DNA of 41,623 nucleotides from Methanofastidiosum sp. (GTDB lineage Archaea; Methanobacteriota_B; Thermococci; Methanofastidiosales; Methanofastidiosaceae), in the NCBI GenBank assembly GCA_035362715.1, contig DAOSDU010000015.1, positions 1 through 41,623 of the forward strand, given 5' to 3'. This document shows, one piece after another, positions 33,413 through 41,623 of the stretch. A model generated the notes under the pieces. It saw only the letters and a program-made list of their open reading frames with translations. It was not told the origin of the DNA and made no database searches. The translations under genes were made by a program, and so were the position numbers. Within the stretch, counting starts at the first letter, position 1. Every line of letters starts with the position of its first letter.

Positions 33413-34618
33413 CTAATCGAAGTCAGCATAAATTTCTCCAAAATTAATTCCAGTATTGAGGGGGGTTTTCTCAGATTCAAATCTTAAAGACCATCTTGCC
33501 TTATGTAACTCTGGACTTGCACTACCATTTTTTATGGCTTCGTATGCTTCAATAAAAGCGGAGATTTTATCGATTGCTTTTACTAGCTTGCCATCTCTAG
33601 GATTAAATTTGTCATTGTTATATTTAATATCAATATCTTCCGGAATTACTTTAGTTTTTCCATTGAGATTAATAGTATTGTAAAATTCATTTTCAGTATA
33701 CATCTTTAGTTCATTATGCCATTCTTTTGGAATTAAAGGGTAAATTTTCTCTTCCATCTGCTCTTTTTCATAACCTTTGATCAATTCTTCTAATCCCTCA
33801 ACTGATCTCTTTAGAGGCGAGTGTATATCTTTTGTAAGCGCCTCGGGTAAATCATGAAACAAGCCTGTGAAGTAATTGTTAATCCTCCTTTTTTCACACG
33901 CACCGATTTCTAAGGAGAATAAATACGAAAGAATAGCAACAAACATCATATGTCCCAAGACTGAAGTCTTAGGAACTCTGTGGACATGTGCCCATCTTGA
34001 TTGAAATCTAAGCTGGCCTGAAAATCCTATAAATCTCCCAAATTTTGTATAAGCCCCTGCTTTTATACCTTCAAGATCATAATATCGATTCTGTTTCTGT
34101 TGAAGGTCTCTTTCAATGGCTATCATTTCATAATCATGTACATTTAATTGCTTTATTATATCAAACTCCCACCTAGTTGCATAAAAATGTGCTGCGCTGA
34201 GAATTCTTTTGTTTAAAGTATTGTCACTTTCTTGGAAATAGTCTCTAAATTTATTTGAGAATTCTTCACCCAATGGGCTAATCACAGCTTCAAGTTCTTT
34301 GTAAACCCATTGGTTCAATTTTTTATATTTGTCTTCATCCTTTTTAAATTCGTAAAGAATGGTGGGTTTTAAATCTGTAATTACAATCCTTTGTAGAAGT
34401 TCAAATATCCCACCTTCTATTATATCAATCCAGTTGAAATCACTTTTTTTTTCTTCAAATTTGCCCAGTATATAAGCAATAATCATTTTGTGGCCCTGTT
34501 TATCAAGTTCTACTAGATCTAGCGGCCTTATTTTATCGTTCCATCTCTGCATATATGCAGCATCAAATATTCTTAACAGTAAAGATTTCCTTATCATAAA
34601 ATCACGACTAATTGGCAA
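33413..34618 (-). CDS. HD-superfamily hydrolase, YfbR-like, two-part
   Basis: The 401-residue protein has an intact HD site in its second half: HRVPKTSVLGHMMFVAILSY (about residue 225) and FTGLFHDLPEALTKDIHSPLK (about 255), like YfbR-type 5'-nucleotidases. The N-terminal half (QGHKMIIAYILGKF; QRIVITDLKP) resembles the same helical arrangement but lacks the HD pair, so it could be a degenerate copy. Its start overlaps the end of the CysRS-like gene by 11 bases. The substrate is unknown, probably a nucleotide. Confidence 0.8.
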   Translation of the reverse strand: MPISRDFMIRKSLLLRIFDAAYMQRWNDKIRPLDLVELDKQGHKMIIAYILGKFEEKKSDFNWIDIIEGGIFELLQRIVITDLKPTILYEFKKDEDKYKKLNQWVYKELEAVISPLGEEFSNKFRDYFQESDNTLNKRILSAAHFYATRWEFDIIKQLNVHDYEMIAIERDLQQKQNRYYDLEGIKAGAYTKFGRFIGFSGQLRFQSRWAHVHRVPKTSVLGHMMFVAILSYLFSLEIGACEKRRINNYFTGLFHDLPEALTKDIHSPLKRSVEGLEELIKGYEKEQMEEKIYPLIPKEWHNELKMYTENEFYNTINLNGKTKVIPEDIDIKYNNDKFNPRDGKLVKAIDKISAFIEAYEAIKNGSASPELHKARWSLRFESEKTPLNTGINFGEIYADFD

Positions 34619-35888
34619 AAATTACTCTTAACACGTCATCAATCTTATATAGTTTCTTTGAAAGAATTTCTGAATCCTTGTCGCTTATTTTTCCTTTCTT
34701 TTTTAAAATATATAATTTTTTAACAATCGCATTAATCGAATCGAAGGCATTTTTGACATCTAGGTCATTTCCCATATGCATCTCAAAAGATTTGGACAAT
34801 TCATCCAATAGCATATGGACAGTTGGAGAAGATAGACCAGAATTATCTCTCATTAATATATAATTAGTCATGTTTACAAAATCATTAAGTTTTTTTGAAC
34901 TCCTCTTAAATTTATTAAACGTGAAATTCACTCTTTCGCGATAATGAGAATAAATAAGGAAGAATCTAATATCTCTTGTGGAATAGCCTTTATTAATTAG
35001 GTCTTCAACATATAATATGTTCCCTTTCCTTTTTGACATCTTTTTTCCATTAACGAATAAATGATGGCCGTGCAGCCAGTAAGGGCAAAAGTCTACCCCG
35101 GAGTAGCTTTCCATTATGGCAATATTATAATCGTGGTGCATTAATCTATTATCGATACCCCCGCAACAAATATCAACTTGGTAACCAAAAGAATGCATGA
35201 TAATAGCTGGGTCTTGGGCGTTCCAAGCTGGCCAGCCCCTACCTATCGGGGCATCCCAGCAGGGGTAAGTCTCGTCTTTGCATGAGTGCCATAAAATAAA
35301 GTCACCTAAATTCCATATATTATTTGAATAGTTGTCTCTTTTGAATCTTATTTTCTTTTCTGGCCAGTTAGACATATCAAGCCCATAAAGTTTTCCAAAT
35401 CCCTTGAAAGTTTTAGGGTCAAAATAAATATCCTCTTTATAGTAATATGCATGTCCCTTTTCTATTAGTTTTTTTATTATCTTAATTGCATAGTCAACGG
35501 TCTCGGTAGATCTTACAATATGAGTAGGCGATTTAATGTTAAGAAGTTTTATTTCGTCGTGAAAGATATCTGCTATTTTTTTTGTCAATTCGTTTACAGT
35601 TACTCCCTTGACTTTAGCTTCTTCAATTGCTTTATCTTCAATATCAGTAAAATTCATCAATCTTGTTACATTATATCCTAAATATTCCAAATATCTCTGA
35701 AGTATATCTTCAAATATAAAAGTTCTATAATTACCAATATGTGGCTTTCGGTAAATTGAAGGGCCACATGTGAACATATTAATTTCTTTATTATTTCTAA
35801 GTTTGAACAATTCGACTTTTTTTGTAAGCGAGTTGTATATTCTAAAATTCGGATAAGTATCAGCTTTGAAACTAGAATCCATGTTCAT
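34608..35888 (-). CDS. Divergent cysteinyl-tRNA synthetase-like protein with altered zinc/cysteine pocket
   Basis: The 426-residue protein is a class I aminoacyl-tRNA synthetase of the CysRS type: MFTCGPSIYRKPHIGNYRTF holds the HIGH-like motif (HIGN, residues 50-53) and KKMSKRKGN the KMSKS loop (about 283-290). By hand alignment with E. coli CysRS, the zinc ligand Cys41 (E. coli C28) and His251 (H234) are kept, but C209 aligns with Asp226 in AWNAQD and E238 aligns with Asn255 in HHDYN. New Cys241-Cys242 lie nearby. Zinc gives CysRS its cysteine selectivity, so a different amino acid or no tRNA may be used. The C-terminal tail is shorter. It is coupled to the HD gene. Confidence 0.82.
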   Translation of the reverse strand: MNMDSSFKADTYPNFRIYNSLTKKVELFKLRNNKEINMFTCGPSIYRKPHIGNYRTFIFEDILQRYLEYLGYNVTRLMNFTDIEDKAIEEAKVKGVTVNELTKKIADIFHDEIKLLNIKSPTHIVRSTETVDYAIKIIKKLIEKGHAYYYKEDIYFDPKTFKGFGKLYGLDMSNWPEKKIRFKRDNYSNNIWNLGDFILWHSCKDETYPCWDAPIGRGWPAWNAQDPAIIMHSFGYQVDICCGGIDNRLMHHDYNIAIMESYSGVDFCPYWLHGHHLFVNGKKMSKRKGNILYVEDLINKGYSTRDIRFFLIYSHYRERVNFTFNKFKRSSKKLNDFVNMTNYILMRDNSGLSSPTVHMLLDELSKSFEMHMGNDLDVKNAFDSINAIVKKLYILKKKGKISDKDSEILSKKLYKIDDVLRVIFAN

Positions 35889-35944
35889 ATTTAGGATTTA
35901 ATCAATATAAAAAGTTACCTAAATGATATACAGCGATAAATGAA

Positions 35945-36361
35945 TTATTCAAAAACTTGAATCTCCTTCGTTTTTTTAACAAATTCTCCGAATTTGCCTT
36001 CAAATCTTGTAGCTCTTATGTCTTTATCGTCAATGTAATGGTAATTACCACCCCTTGGCTTACCAAAGATAATATTATGGTATCTAATTTCATGGTCTTT
36101 TAACCACTTGACAGTAACTTCTCTTTCTTTTTCAGTTCTTGAAGTAAAAAAGGTTATAATGTGCCCTTCGTCATACCATTTATTTATAGTGGCTTTAGCA
36201 TTAGGAATCTCTTTTGCTGATTCCATTCTTTCGGGCTCTTCATTAGGTATATCATCACATATTACTCCGTCGATATCAATAATAAAGTTTTTTAATCCAT
36301 CCACTAGTTTAGGGCTTGTTTTTTTACCATTGGGACCGATATTTTCTCTAAGATAAGTCAA
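35945..36361 (-). CDS. HAD-like phosphatase
   Basis: Motif I FIIDIDGVICDDIP (nucleophile Asp), motif II TFFTSRTEKE, a lysine in the KPRGG region and motif IV YIDDKDIRA show a small HAD fold without a large cap. The acid/base second Asp of motif I is present (DID). TTG 36361 with GGGGG 8 nt upstream is favoured. The frame is also open to TTG 36397. It is transcribed alongside the CysRS-like gene 56 bases downstream. The substrate is unknown; close relatives include 5'-nucleotidase and polynucleotide-phosphatase-type proteins. Confidence 0.75.
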   Translation of the reverse strand: MTYLRENIGPNGKKTSPKLVDGLKNFIIDIDGVICDDIPNEEPERMESAKEIPNAKATINKWYDEGHIITFFTSRTEKEREVTVKWLKDHEIRYHNIIFGKPRGGNYHYIDDKDIRATRFEGKFGEFVKKTKEIQVFE

Positions 36362-36423
36362 TTCTTTTCCCCCATGCACATAATAAGATAACACCAATAC
36401 TATTTATAAGTTATTATTATCTA

Positions 36424-36437
36424 AGATTAGTTAATCT
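36424..36437. repeat. Inverted repeat AGATTA-GT-TAATCT
   Basis: The 6-bp arms are perfectly complementary around a 2-nt spacer. The element lies upstream of the HAD-like gene and downstream of dnaJ. A TTAATCT string also occurs upstream of the grpE operon (about 40620), so it may be a shared operator half-site, but this is speculative. Confidence 0.25.
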
Positions 36438-36501
36438 CAAGACATATACTCTATTTTATAGCTTTGAATCTTACAATTATTTTTGATACTCATAAATTAA
36501 A

Positions 36502-37626
36502 TTAACTAAGATTTTCGTGTCTTATTTGTGCGTATTTTTTCAATAAGTCCTTTTCTTCAGAAGTTAAACTTTTTGGTATTTCAACTTTTACCTTAACAAG
36601 TAAATCTCCAGTTCCAAATCCCCTTAACTTAGGCATACCCTTACCTTTTAATCTCAAAATAGTTTCTGGCTGGGTCCCAGCTGGAACTTTTACATTCGCT
36701 TTTCCATCTATTGTGGGTACTGATAAAGAGCATCCTAAAGTAGCTTGAGCTATCCCAATAGATTGGGCATATATTAGATCTGCACCTTCTCTTTTGAATT
36801 TATTATGTGGGATTACTCTAATTTCAACATACAAATCTCCAGGTGGCCCCCCGGCAGCACCTGTTTCGCCTTCTTGTGATATCCTAAGGGTACTACCATC
36901 CTCAATTCCTTTAGGGATGTCTATACTAATTGTCTTTTCTCCACGTACACTGCCACTTCCGCTGCATTTAGGGCATTTTTCTACAATAACTTTTCCCCTT
37001 CCTCCACAAGTATTACATGCTGTGACTGTCGCAAATGTTCCAAAGACTGTATCCCTTCTAGCTTGAACTCTACCTGTACCACCACATGCAGGACAAACTT
37101 TAGGTGGTAAGCCACCTTTAGATCCTGTGCCTTGACAATCTAAACATTTTAACCCTTTGTTCATTTTAAGAGATTTTTTTGTGCCAGTATAGGCTTCTTC
37201 AAGTGTTATAGATATGCCTGTTTTTAGATCTCTACCTCTTTGCGGTCTGTAAGTTCCACCTCTTTGGCCCGAAGACCCAAAAAATATGTCGAATATAGAA
37301 TCGCCGAAACCTCCTCCGCCAAATCCGCCACCAAAAATGTCTTCCAAATCAGAGAAATGAGTAAAGTTACTCCATTCAAATCCTTCTCGGCCAAATTGAC
37401 TGTTTACTCCGGCATGTCCATGTTTATCATAATTAGCTCTTTTGTTTTTATCCATAAGAACTTCGTAAGCTTCGGAAATTTCTTTAAATTTTTCTTCAGC
37501 TGCTTTATCGCCCTTGTTGAGGTCGGGATGATATTTCTTAGCAAGTCGCCTATATGACTTTTTTACTTCGTCATCTGTAGCATTTTTGTTTATTTCTAGA
37601 ACTTCGTAGTAATCTCTTTTAGTCAT
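36502..37626 (-). CDS. dnaJ: DnaJ (Hsp40) co-chaperone
   Basis: DnaJ delivers unfolded clients to DnaK and stimulates its ATPase. The J-domain is at residues 4-68 with the HPD motif (YHPDLNKG), then a Gly/Phe-rich region (about 75-125), four zinc-finger repeats (CLDCQGTG, CPACGGTG, CNTCGGRG, CPKCSGSG, about 160-225) and the C-terminal substrate-binding domains. It is a complete type I DnaJ, last gene of the operon, 32 bases after dnaK. Confidence 0.97.
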   Translation of the reverse strand: MTKRDYYEVLEINKNATDDEVKKSYRRLAKKYHPDLNKGDKAAEEKFKEISEAYEVLMDKNKRANYDKHGHAGVNSQFGREGFEWSNFTHFSDLEDIFGGGFGGGGFGDSIFDIFFGSSGQRGGTYRPQRGRDLKTGISITLEEAYTGTKKSLKMNKGLKCLDCQGTGSKGGLPPKVCPACGGTGRVQARRDTVFGTFATVTACNTCGGRGKVIVEKCPKCSGSGSVRGEKTISIDIPKGIEDGSTLRISQEGETGAAGGPPGDLYVEIRVIPHNKFKREGADLIYAQSIGIAQATLGCSLSVPTIDGKANVKVPAGTQPETILRLKGKGMPKLRGFGTGDLLVKVKVEIPKSLTSEEKDLLKKYAQIRHENLS

Positions 37627-37658
37627 CCTGAACCCTCAAAAAATAATAAAAAAATAAA

Positions 37659-39569
37659 TTAATCTTTTTTATCTTCGTCTGTTACCTCAAAATCAGCATC
37701 ATATACATTGTCACCAGTGTTAGTACCGCCTTCAGTCTTTGGTTCTTCATTTGGCTGCCCTTGTGCACTCTGTGTTTGTTGATAAATCTTAGTGCTTATT
37801 TCATACATCGATTTTGATAATTTCTCAGTCTTCTCATTTATTTCTTGAGAATTATTTCCGCTTATAGCATTTTTTAGTTCTGCTATTAATCCTTCTAATT
37901 CAGATTTTTTAGAGGAATCTATTTTATCTGCAAAGTCTTTAATCGCTTTTTCAGTTGTATAAATTACTGTATCCGCCTGGTTTCTTGCTTCTACCAATTC
38001 TTTCTTTTTTGTATCTTCCTGTGCATGAGCTTCGGCTTCTTTCTTTAGATTTTCAATCTCACTCTTAGATAAGTTAGCTGATGCTTGTATGGTAATACTC
38101 TGTTCTTTTCTAGTTCCTTTGTCTTTGGCTGTAACATTTAGAATTCCATTTGCATCAATATCAAATGTGACTTCTATTTGAGGGATACCTCTTGGAGCGG
38201 GGGGTATACCACTCAGAGTGAATTTACCAAGAGTATGATTGTCCGCTGCCATTGGCCTTTCCCCCTGGAGCACATGTATCTCTACTGAAGATTGATTGTC
38301 TGTTGCTGTTGAGAATACTTCGCTTTTCTTTGTAGGTATAGTTGTATTTCTATCAATCAATTTAGTAAATACTCCGCCAAAAGTTTCAATCCCTAAGGAC
38401 AATGGTGTAACATCTAGAAGAAGTACATCTTTTACTTCACCTTTTAGCACTCCACCTTGAATTCCTGCGCCAATTGCCACACATTCGTCAGGATTTATGT
38501 CCCTTCTTGGCTCTTTTGCAAAGTACTGTTTTACATAATTGTAAACTTGAGGCATTCTTGTCGATCCACCTACAAGTAGAATGGAGTCTATATCTTCTGG
38601 CTCTACTTTTGCATCTGTCATTGCTTGCTGAATTGGTTTCATTGTCCTGTCTATAAGATCCTTTGTCATTGCTTCAAATCTTGACCTAGATAAGGATACT
38701 TCTAAATGCTTTGGACCAGATTCATCCGCAGTCAAATATGGTAGATTAATGGAAGTTTCAGTTAACCCGGACAATTCAATCTTTGCTTTCTCGGCGGCTT
38801 CTTTTAGACGTTGCATTGCCATTTTGTCTTTAGTTATATCCTTACCATACTGCTTTTTATATTCTTCAACTAACCACTCAACCACACGCTGGTCCCAATC
38901 GTCTCCACCAAGGTGTGTGTCACCATTAGTAGATTTTACTTCAAATACTCCTTCACCTATTTCAAGAATTGAAACATCGAAAGTACCTCCTCCAAGGTCA
39001 TAAACAAGGACAGTCTGTTCTTCTTGTTTATCAAGTCCATATGCAAGAGTTGCTGCGGTAGGTTCGTTAATAATTCTTAAAACTTTAAGTCCGGCTATTT
39101 CTCCCGCATCTTTTGTTGCTTTTCTTTGAGAATCGTTAAAGTAAGCAGGTACGGTAATTACTGCTTCCGTGATTTTCTCTCCAAGGTACGCTTCTGCATC
39201 ATCTTTCATTTTCTTTAGAATTTTTGCAGAAAGTTCTTCTGGAGTATAGTCCTTTCCCCCAAGAACAATCCTTACTTCTTGAGTATTCCCAGGTGTAATT
39301 GTGTACTGGATAATTTTCTTTTCACTATCAACTTCATCATATCTTCTACCAATAAATCTCTTAACTGAGTAAGCAGTATTCTCAGGATTCGAAACTATCT
39401 GATTTTTTGCAACTCTGCCTACTAGCCATTCTCCCTTAGATGAAACTCCTACGACTGAAGGCGTAGTTCTCCCACCCTCTGCATTTGGTATTACAAGGGG
39501 TTGGCCTTTATCCATTATAGACATACATGAATTTGTTGTCCCTAAATCAATTCCTAATACTTTTCCCAT
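37659..39569 (-). CDS. dnaK: DnaK (Hsp70) chaperone
   Basis: This is a full-length 636-residue Hsp70. The ATPase domain starts GKVLGIDLGTTNSCMSIMD with AYFNDSQRKATKDAG, EPTAATLAYGL, YDLGGGTFDVSI and LVGGSTRMPQV. The substrate-binding domain and helical lid follow, with a Gln/Gly-rich C-terminal tail ending EVTDEDKKD. The lineage of archaeal DnaK is thought to be bacterial by transfer. The order grpE-dnaK-dnaJ is as in many mesophilic archaea. Its start is 37 nt from the end of grpE. Confidence 0.98.
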   Translation of the reverse strand: MGKVLGIDLGTTNSCMSIMDKGQPLVIPNAEGGRTTPSVVGVSSKGEWLVGRVAKNQIVSNPENTAYSVKRFIGRRYDEVDSEKKIIQYTITPGNTQEVRIVLGGKDYTPEELSAKILKKMKDDAEAYLGEKITEAVITVPAYFNDSQRKATKDAGEIAGLKVLRIINEPTAATLAYGLDKQEEQTVLVYDLGGGTFDVSILEIGEGVFEVKSTNGDTHLGGDDWDQRVVEWLVEEYKKQYGKDITKDKMAMQRLKEAAEKAKIELSGLTETSINLPYLTADESGPKHLEVSLSRSRFEAMTKDLIDRTMKPIQQAMTDAKVEPEDIDSILLVGGSTRMPQVYNYVKQYFAKEPRRDINPDECVAIGAGIQGGVLKGEVKDVLLLDVTPLSLGIETFGGVFTKLIDRNTTIPTKKSEVFSTATDNQSSVEIHVLQGERPMAADNHTLGKFTLSGIPPAPRGIPQIEVTFDIDANGILNVTAKDKGTRKEQSITIQASANLSKSEIENLKKEAEAHAQEDTKKKELVEARNQADTVIYTTEKAIKDFADKIDSSKKSELEGLIAELKNAISGNNSQEINEKTEKLSKSMYEISTKIYQQTQSAQGQPNEEPKTEGGTNTGDNVYDADFEVTDEDKKD

Positions 39570-39606
39570 TATAGTTCACCTCTTGATTATAACATTATTA
39601 TACTAA

Positions 39607-40149
39607 TTATTCCTTTTTAGTTACTTTAACTCTTGATGGTCTTATTACCCTATCATTTAAAATATATCCCTTTTGAAACTCTTCTACTACTGTGTTATCA
39701 TCTGATTCTTCCGAACAAATTGTAGCCAGTGCTTCATGATAAAATGGATCAAATTCTTTGCCTACGCATTCAATCTCACATAATCCGTGAGAACTAAGAA
39801 CGTCCTTAAGATCTTTATAAATGAGTTCCATTCCTTTCAATACATCAACTTTATCTAGATTTTTCTTGTCTATCTCGCTATAAGCTTTTATTCCTCTTTC
39901 AATGTGATCGAGTACATTTAAAATACCCATAATTATTTCCTGTAACGCATATTTTTTAGTATCGTCTTTTTCTTTCTCTGTTCTTTTTTTAAGATTTTGA
40001 AAATCTGCTTCGCTCCGCAATAGTCTGTCATAATTTTCTTTTGACTTTGATTCACTTTCTGAAAGCCGTTTCTCTAGTTCAGAGATTTTATTTTCAAGTT
40101 CAGCGATTTTGTCTTCATTATTTTCAAGGATTTCATTCTCATCAGTCAT
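39607..40149 (-). CDS. grpE: GrpE nucleotide-exchange factor
   Basis: GrpE releases ADP from DnaK. The N-terminal part is a long coiled coil (about residues 10-70, NEDKIAELENKISELEKRLS), followed by the four-helix and beta-wing region with LNVLDHIERGIKAYSE and FDPFYHEALATI and the C-terminal GYILNDRVIRPSRVKV. Start ATG 40149 is set by AGGTG 5 nt upstream and by an 8-base overlap with the regulator stop. A longer open frame reaching 40251 only mirrors the regulator. About 180 residues. Confidence 0.96.
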   Translation of the reverse strand: MTDENEILENNEDKIAELENKISELEKRLSESESKSKENYDRLLRSEADFQNLKKRTEKEKDDTKKYALQEIIMGILNVLDHIERGIKAYSEIDKKNLDKVDVLKGMELIYKDLKDVLSSHGLCEIECVGKEFDPFYHEALATICSEESDDNTVVEEFQKGYILNDRVIRPSRVKVTKKE

Positions 40150-40603
40150 TAAAACACCTAAATTTTTTGTAGATTTTATTCTCCCTTGGAAAGCCAAAGC
40201 AATTGTCCATATAAGTTGCAGCTTTCTCCAGTCTTTCAAAGAGTCTATCAAAATCTCCTCTTATCTCCATCATTGTTCTTGTTAGATTTCCACCTCGGAG
40301 AGTATAATTTCTTCCACTTTTTCTTATGAGGCCACACTCAATCAGTTTGTTGAGTTGATTAATAACTGCCCCACGAGACATTGAAAGCTCTTCTGCTAAT
40401 TCTGTACTTGAAATGCCACATCGATAATCCGATTTTTCGACTATCACCCTAAACAATGTAATTGCTGTCTTGTTTACATCTCTTCCAGTAACAATTCCTA
40501 GTGACTCACAAACCCATTCCATATATCCTACTGGTGAATCTTCGAACGGGGCGTCTAAATCTCTGACAACTATTCGCATTGGACAGCTTCGTGAAATGGC
40601 CAC
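40142..40603 (-). CDS. Winged-helix transcriptional regulator of the grpE-dnaK-dnaJ operon
   Basis: The protein has a winged helix (ISSTELAEELSMSRGAVINQ and LNKLIECGLIRKSGRNYTL, about residues 62-105), resembling ArsR/MarR-type domains, and a C-terminal helix. Start is GTG 40603 with AGGTG upstream, though the in-frame ATG at 40579 is also possible. It overlaps grpE by 8 bases. As first gene of the heat-shock operon it is the probable local regulator. An alternative to HrcA is well known in archaea; the exact family is not identified. Confidence 0.8.
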   Translation of the reverse strand: MAISRSCPMRIVVRDLDAPFEDSPVGYMEWVCESLGIVTGRDVNKTAITLFRVIVEKSDYRCGISSTELAEELSMSRGAVINQLNKLIECGLIRKSGRNYTLRGGNLTRTMMEIRGDFDRLFERLEKAATYMDNCFGFPRENKIYKKFRCFND

Positions 40604-40610
40604 TTAAGTT

Positions 40611-40615
40611 CACCT
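40611..40615 (-). promoter_or_regulatory. Shine-Dalgarno of the operon regulator, with upstream TATA element
   Basis: AGGTG (minus strand) is 7 nt before GTG 40603. About 27 nt further upstream lies TTATAAATGG (40636-40645), the likely operon promoter, with GATTAGATTAAC between them as a candidate operator. Confidence 0.4.
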
Positions 40616-40701
40616 AAAGTTAATCTAATCAATCCATTTATAAGATTTTCGGTTATATGCCATTTTTGTTTAAATGATACTGAACAATAAAATCGCTAGG
40701 A

Positions 40702-41623
40702 TTATTCATATCTGAGTACGGACAAAGGTCTTATCCTTGAGGTATTGTATGCAGGGATAATCGAAGCAATTACAGATACAACTAATGACAAAAGGAATAT
40801 CCCGCCTAAAATTATTGGACTGATAGGGGTGCCACCGATTTGTAAAATGATAGAAAGAGCAAAGAATGACATGTAAAGAATAGCTAAAGAAAGAACTCCT
40901 CCAATCGCACCTATTGCCAAGTTTTCTACTGCAAGATTTTTTAATACTGTAAGATTACTTGCACCTATTGCCTTCATAATTCCTATTTCTCTCTTTCGGT
41001 CAATTATCGTAAGGTACATTGTGTTAGAAATTACAATTATGGCAACGAAAAGTGAAAATGAAGCAAGTAATGATATTGGAATCACTACCTGATCGATTAA
41101 TCTATTAACAATTGATAAAACTTCAGAGGATTCAAAAACATAATAATCTGGCGAAAACATTGCCTTTACTTTTTTAGATAATGATGCTGTCTGTCCTTCT
41201 TTTGCAATGACATTTAGAGTATAGGTATAAATGTCAGGGAAAGAATCACTAAGCGCGTTATATGAAACTAGAATTTCGGCATCTTTATTAAAAGGGCCAG
41301 TCTTGATATCTCTAATAATAAACGTCTTTTTATAATCATTTTCTTCTAGAGTTAAAGTGTCCCCCATTTTTACGCCGAATAATTGTGCCAGTCTTTGAGA
41401 GATTATTATCCCATCAAAATCATTTCTACTAAAATATGTAGATTCCTCCCCTAATCCTAGAATATTAACTTTGATTTTTGAGAAGAGTGGGATGGATTTC
41501 TGTTGATCCAGAGGCATTGGCTTAGCATAGTCATTTATTTTTACTTTATTTACTTCAATTATATTAAATTCCTTATTTGAAGAAGATCTTATTATTTTAT
41601 CAACCGTTTCAACAGAGGTAAGA
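40702..41623 (-). CDS. MacB/FtsX-type ABC permease, N-terminal part outside the window
   Basis: The frame stays open from the stop at 40702 to the window edge at 41623; the first in-window residues are LTSVETVDKIIRSSSNKEFN, a MacB-type extracellular domain start, so the gene is partial. The C-terminal half holds three helices of the FtsX domain with FVAIIVISNTMYLTIIDRKR (about 100 residues before the end) and EIGIMKAIGAS, the coupling-helix signature. The protein belongs to tripartite-type or LolCDE-like exporters. The ATPase gene lies outside. Confidence 0.9.
   Translation of the reverse strand, partial: LTSVETVDKIIRSSSNKEFNIIEVNKVKINDYAKPMPLDQQKSIPLFSKIKVNILGLGEESTYFSRNDFDGIIISQRLAQLFGVKMGDTLTLEENDYKKTFIIRDIKTGPFNKDAEILVSYNALSDSFPDIYTYTLNVIAKEGQTASLSKKVKAMFSPDYYVFESSEVLSIVNRLIDQVVIPISLLASFSLFVAIIVISNTMYLTIIDRKREIGIMKAIGASNLTVLKNLAVENLAIGAIGGVLSLAILYMSFFALSIILQIGGTPISPIILGGIFLLSLVVSVIASIIPAYNTSRIRPLSVLRYE

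Noticed and set aside
33456..33683. Plus-strand frame antisense to the HD hydrolase
   Set aside because: Mirror of a highly conserved gene, with no promoter; the same holds for antisense frames over dnaK, cdc48, msrB and the acyl-CoA ligase.
40150..40251. Longer N-terminus for GrpE
   Set aside because: The extra 34 residues are the regulator's 3' end read in another frame; the ribosome-binding site and family length support ATG 40149.

Overview
This is an AT-rich (roughly one third G+C by eye), densely packed archaeal chromosome segment, almost certainly euryarchaeal. The archaeal diagnosis rests on transcription factor E alpha, Nop5/Nop56, pelota, the archaeal-type S-adenosylmethionine synthetase, the short archaeal triosephosphate isomerase, a Cdc48/VAT ATPase, a trans-polyprenyl synthase, an archaetidylserine-synthase-like enzyme, a PGF-CTERM-like surface anchor, and many genes whose ATG or TTG lies about 20-35 nt behind a TATA box (leaderless or short-leader mRNAs). 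A GPR1/FUN34/YaaH acetate transporter and bacterial-type GrpE/DnaK/DnaJ fit a mesophilic methanogen-like lineage; Methanofastidiosa or Theionarchaea are guesses only. No tRNA, rRNA, CRISPR array or insertion sequence was recognised, and no gene-free stretch exceeds about 250 bases.

Layout. 1-3.5 kb: a truncated radical SAM protein, a lipoprotein gene with an apparent frameshift, an alpha/alpha-toroid (squalene cyclase-like) repeat protein and a small membrane protein. 3.6-5.3 kb: a DrrAB-type ABC exporter facing a papain-like YiiX-type protein. 6-8 kb: an exported S-layer-type/rhodanese fusion preceded by a 19-codon ORF, then MsrB coupled to a START-like protein. 8-10.7 kb: an acyl-CoA ligase and a lipoyl-less E2-like acyltransferase in one operon. 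10.8-14.2 kb: a GT39-like membrane glycosyltransferase, an orphan ORF, a UbiA-type prenyltransferase and a PHP phosphoesterase. 14.3-15.9 kb: an orphan CheY-like receiver, an acetate transporter, a small winged-helix-like protein and a small membrane protein.

15.9-21.5 kb is the information-processing core: Nop5, a cyclophilin-like protein and pelota on the plus strand; archaetidylserine synthase with an Lrp/AsnC regulator, a SIMPL protein, and TFE with its HD-domain partner on the minus strand. 21.8-31.9 kb: a DUF554 membrane protein, TPI overlapping a second DrrAB-type exporter, an M42 aminopeptidase, polyprenyl synthase, Cdc48, SAM synthetase and a calcium-binding-type repeat protein with a surface anchor. 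32-36.4 kb: a Cys-rich secreted protein, exonuclease III, and an HD hydrolase overlapping a divergent cysteinyl-tRNA-synthetase-like enzyme, next to a HAD-like phosphatase. 36.5-40.6 kb: the heat-shock operon regulator-grpE-dnaK-dnaJ. The window ends inside a MacB/FtsX-type permease.

The items most deserving a second look are the CysRS-like paralogue whose zinc/cysteine pocket is altered (with its HD and HAD neighbours), the lipoyl-less E2-like protein paired with an acyl-CoA ligase, the short leaderless peptide coupled to the rhodanese gene, the frameshifted lipoprotein gene, and the DPPR-synthase-like UbiA protein.
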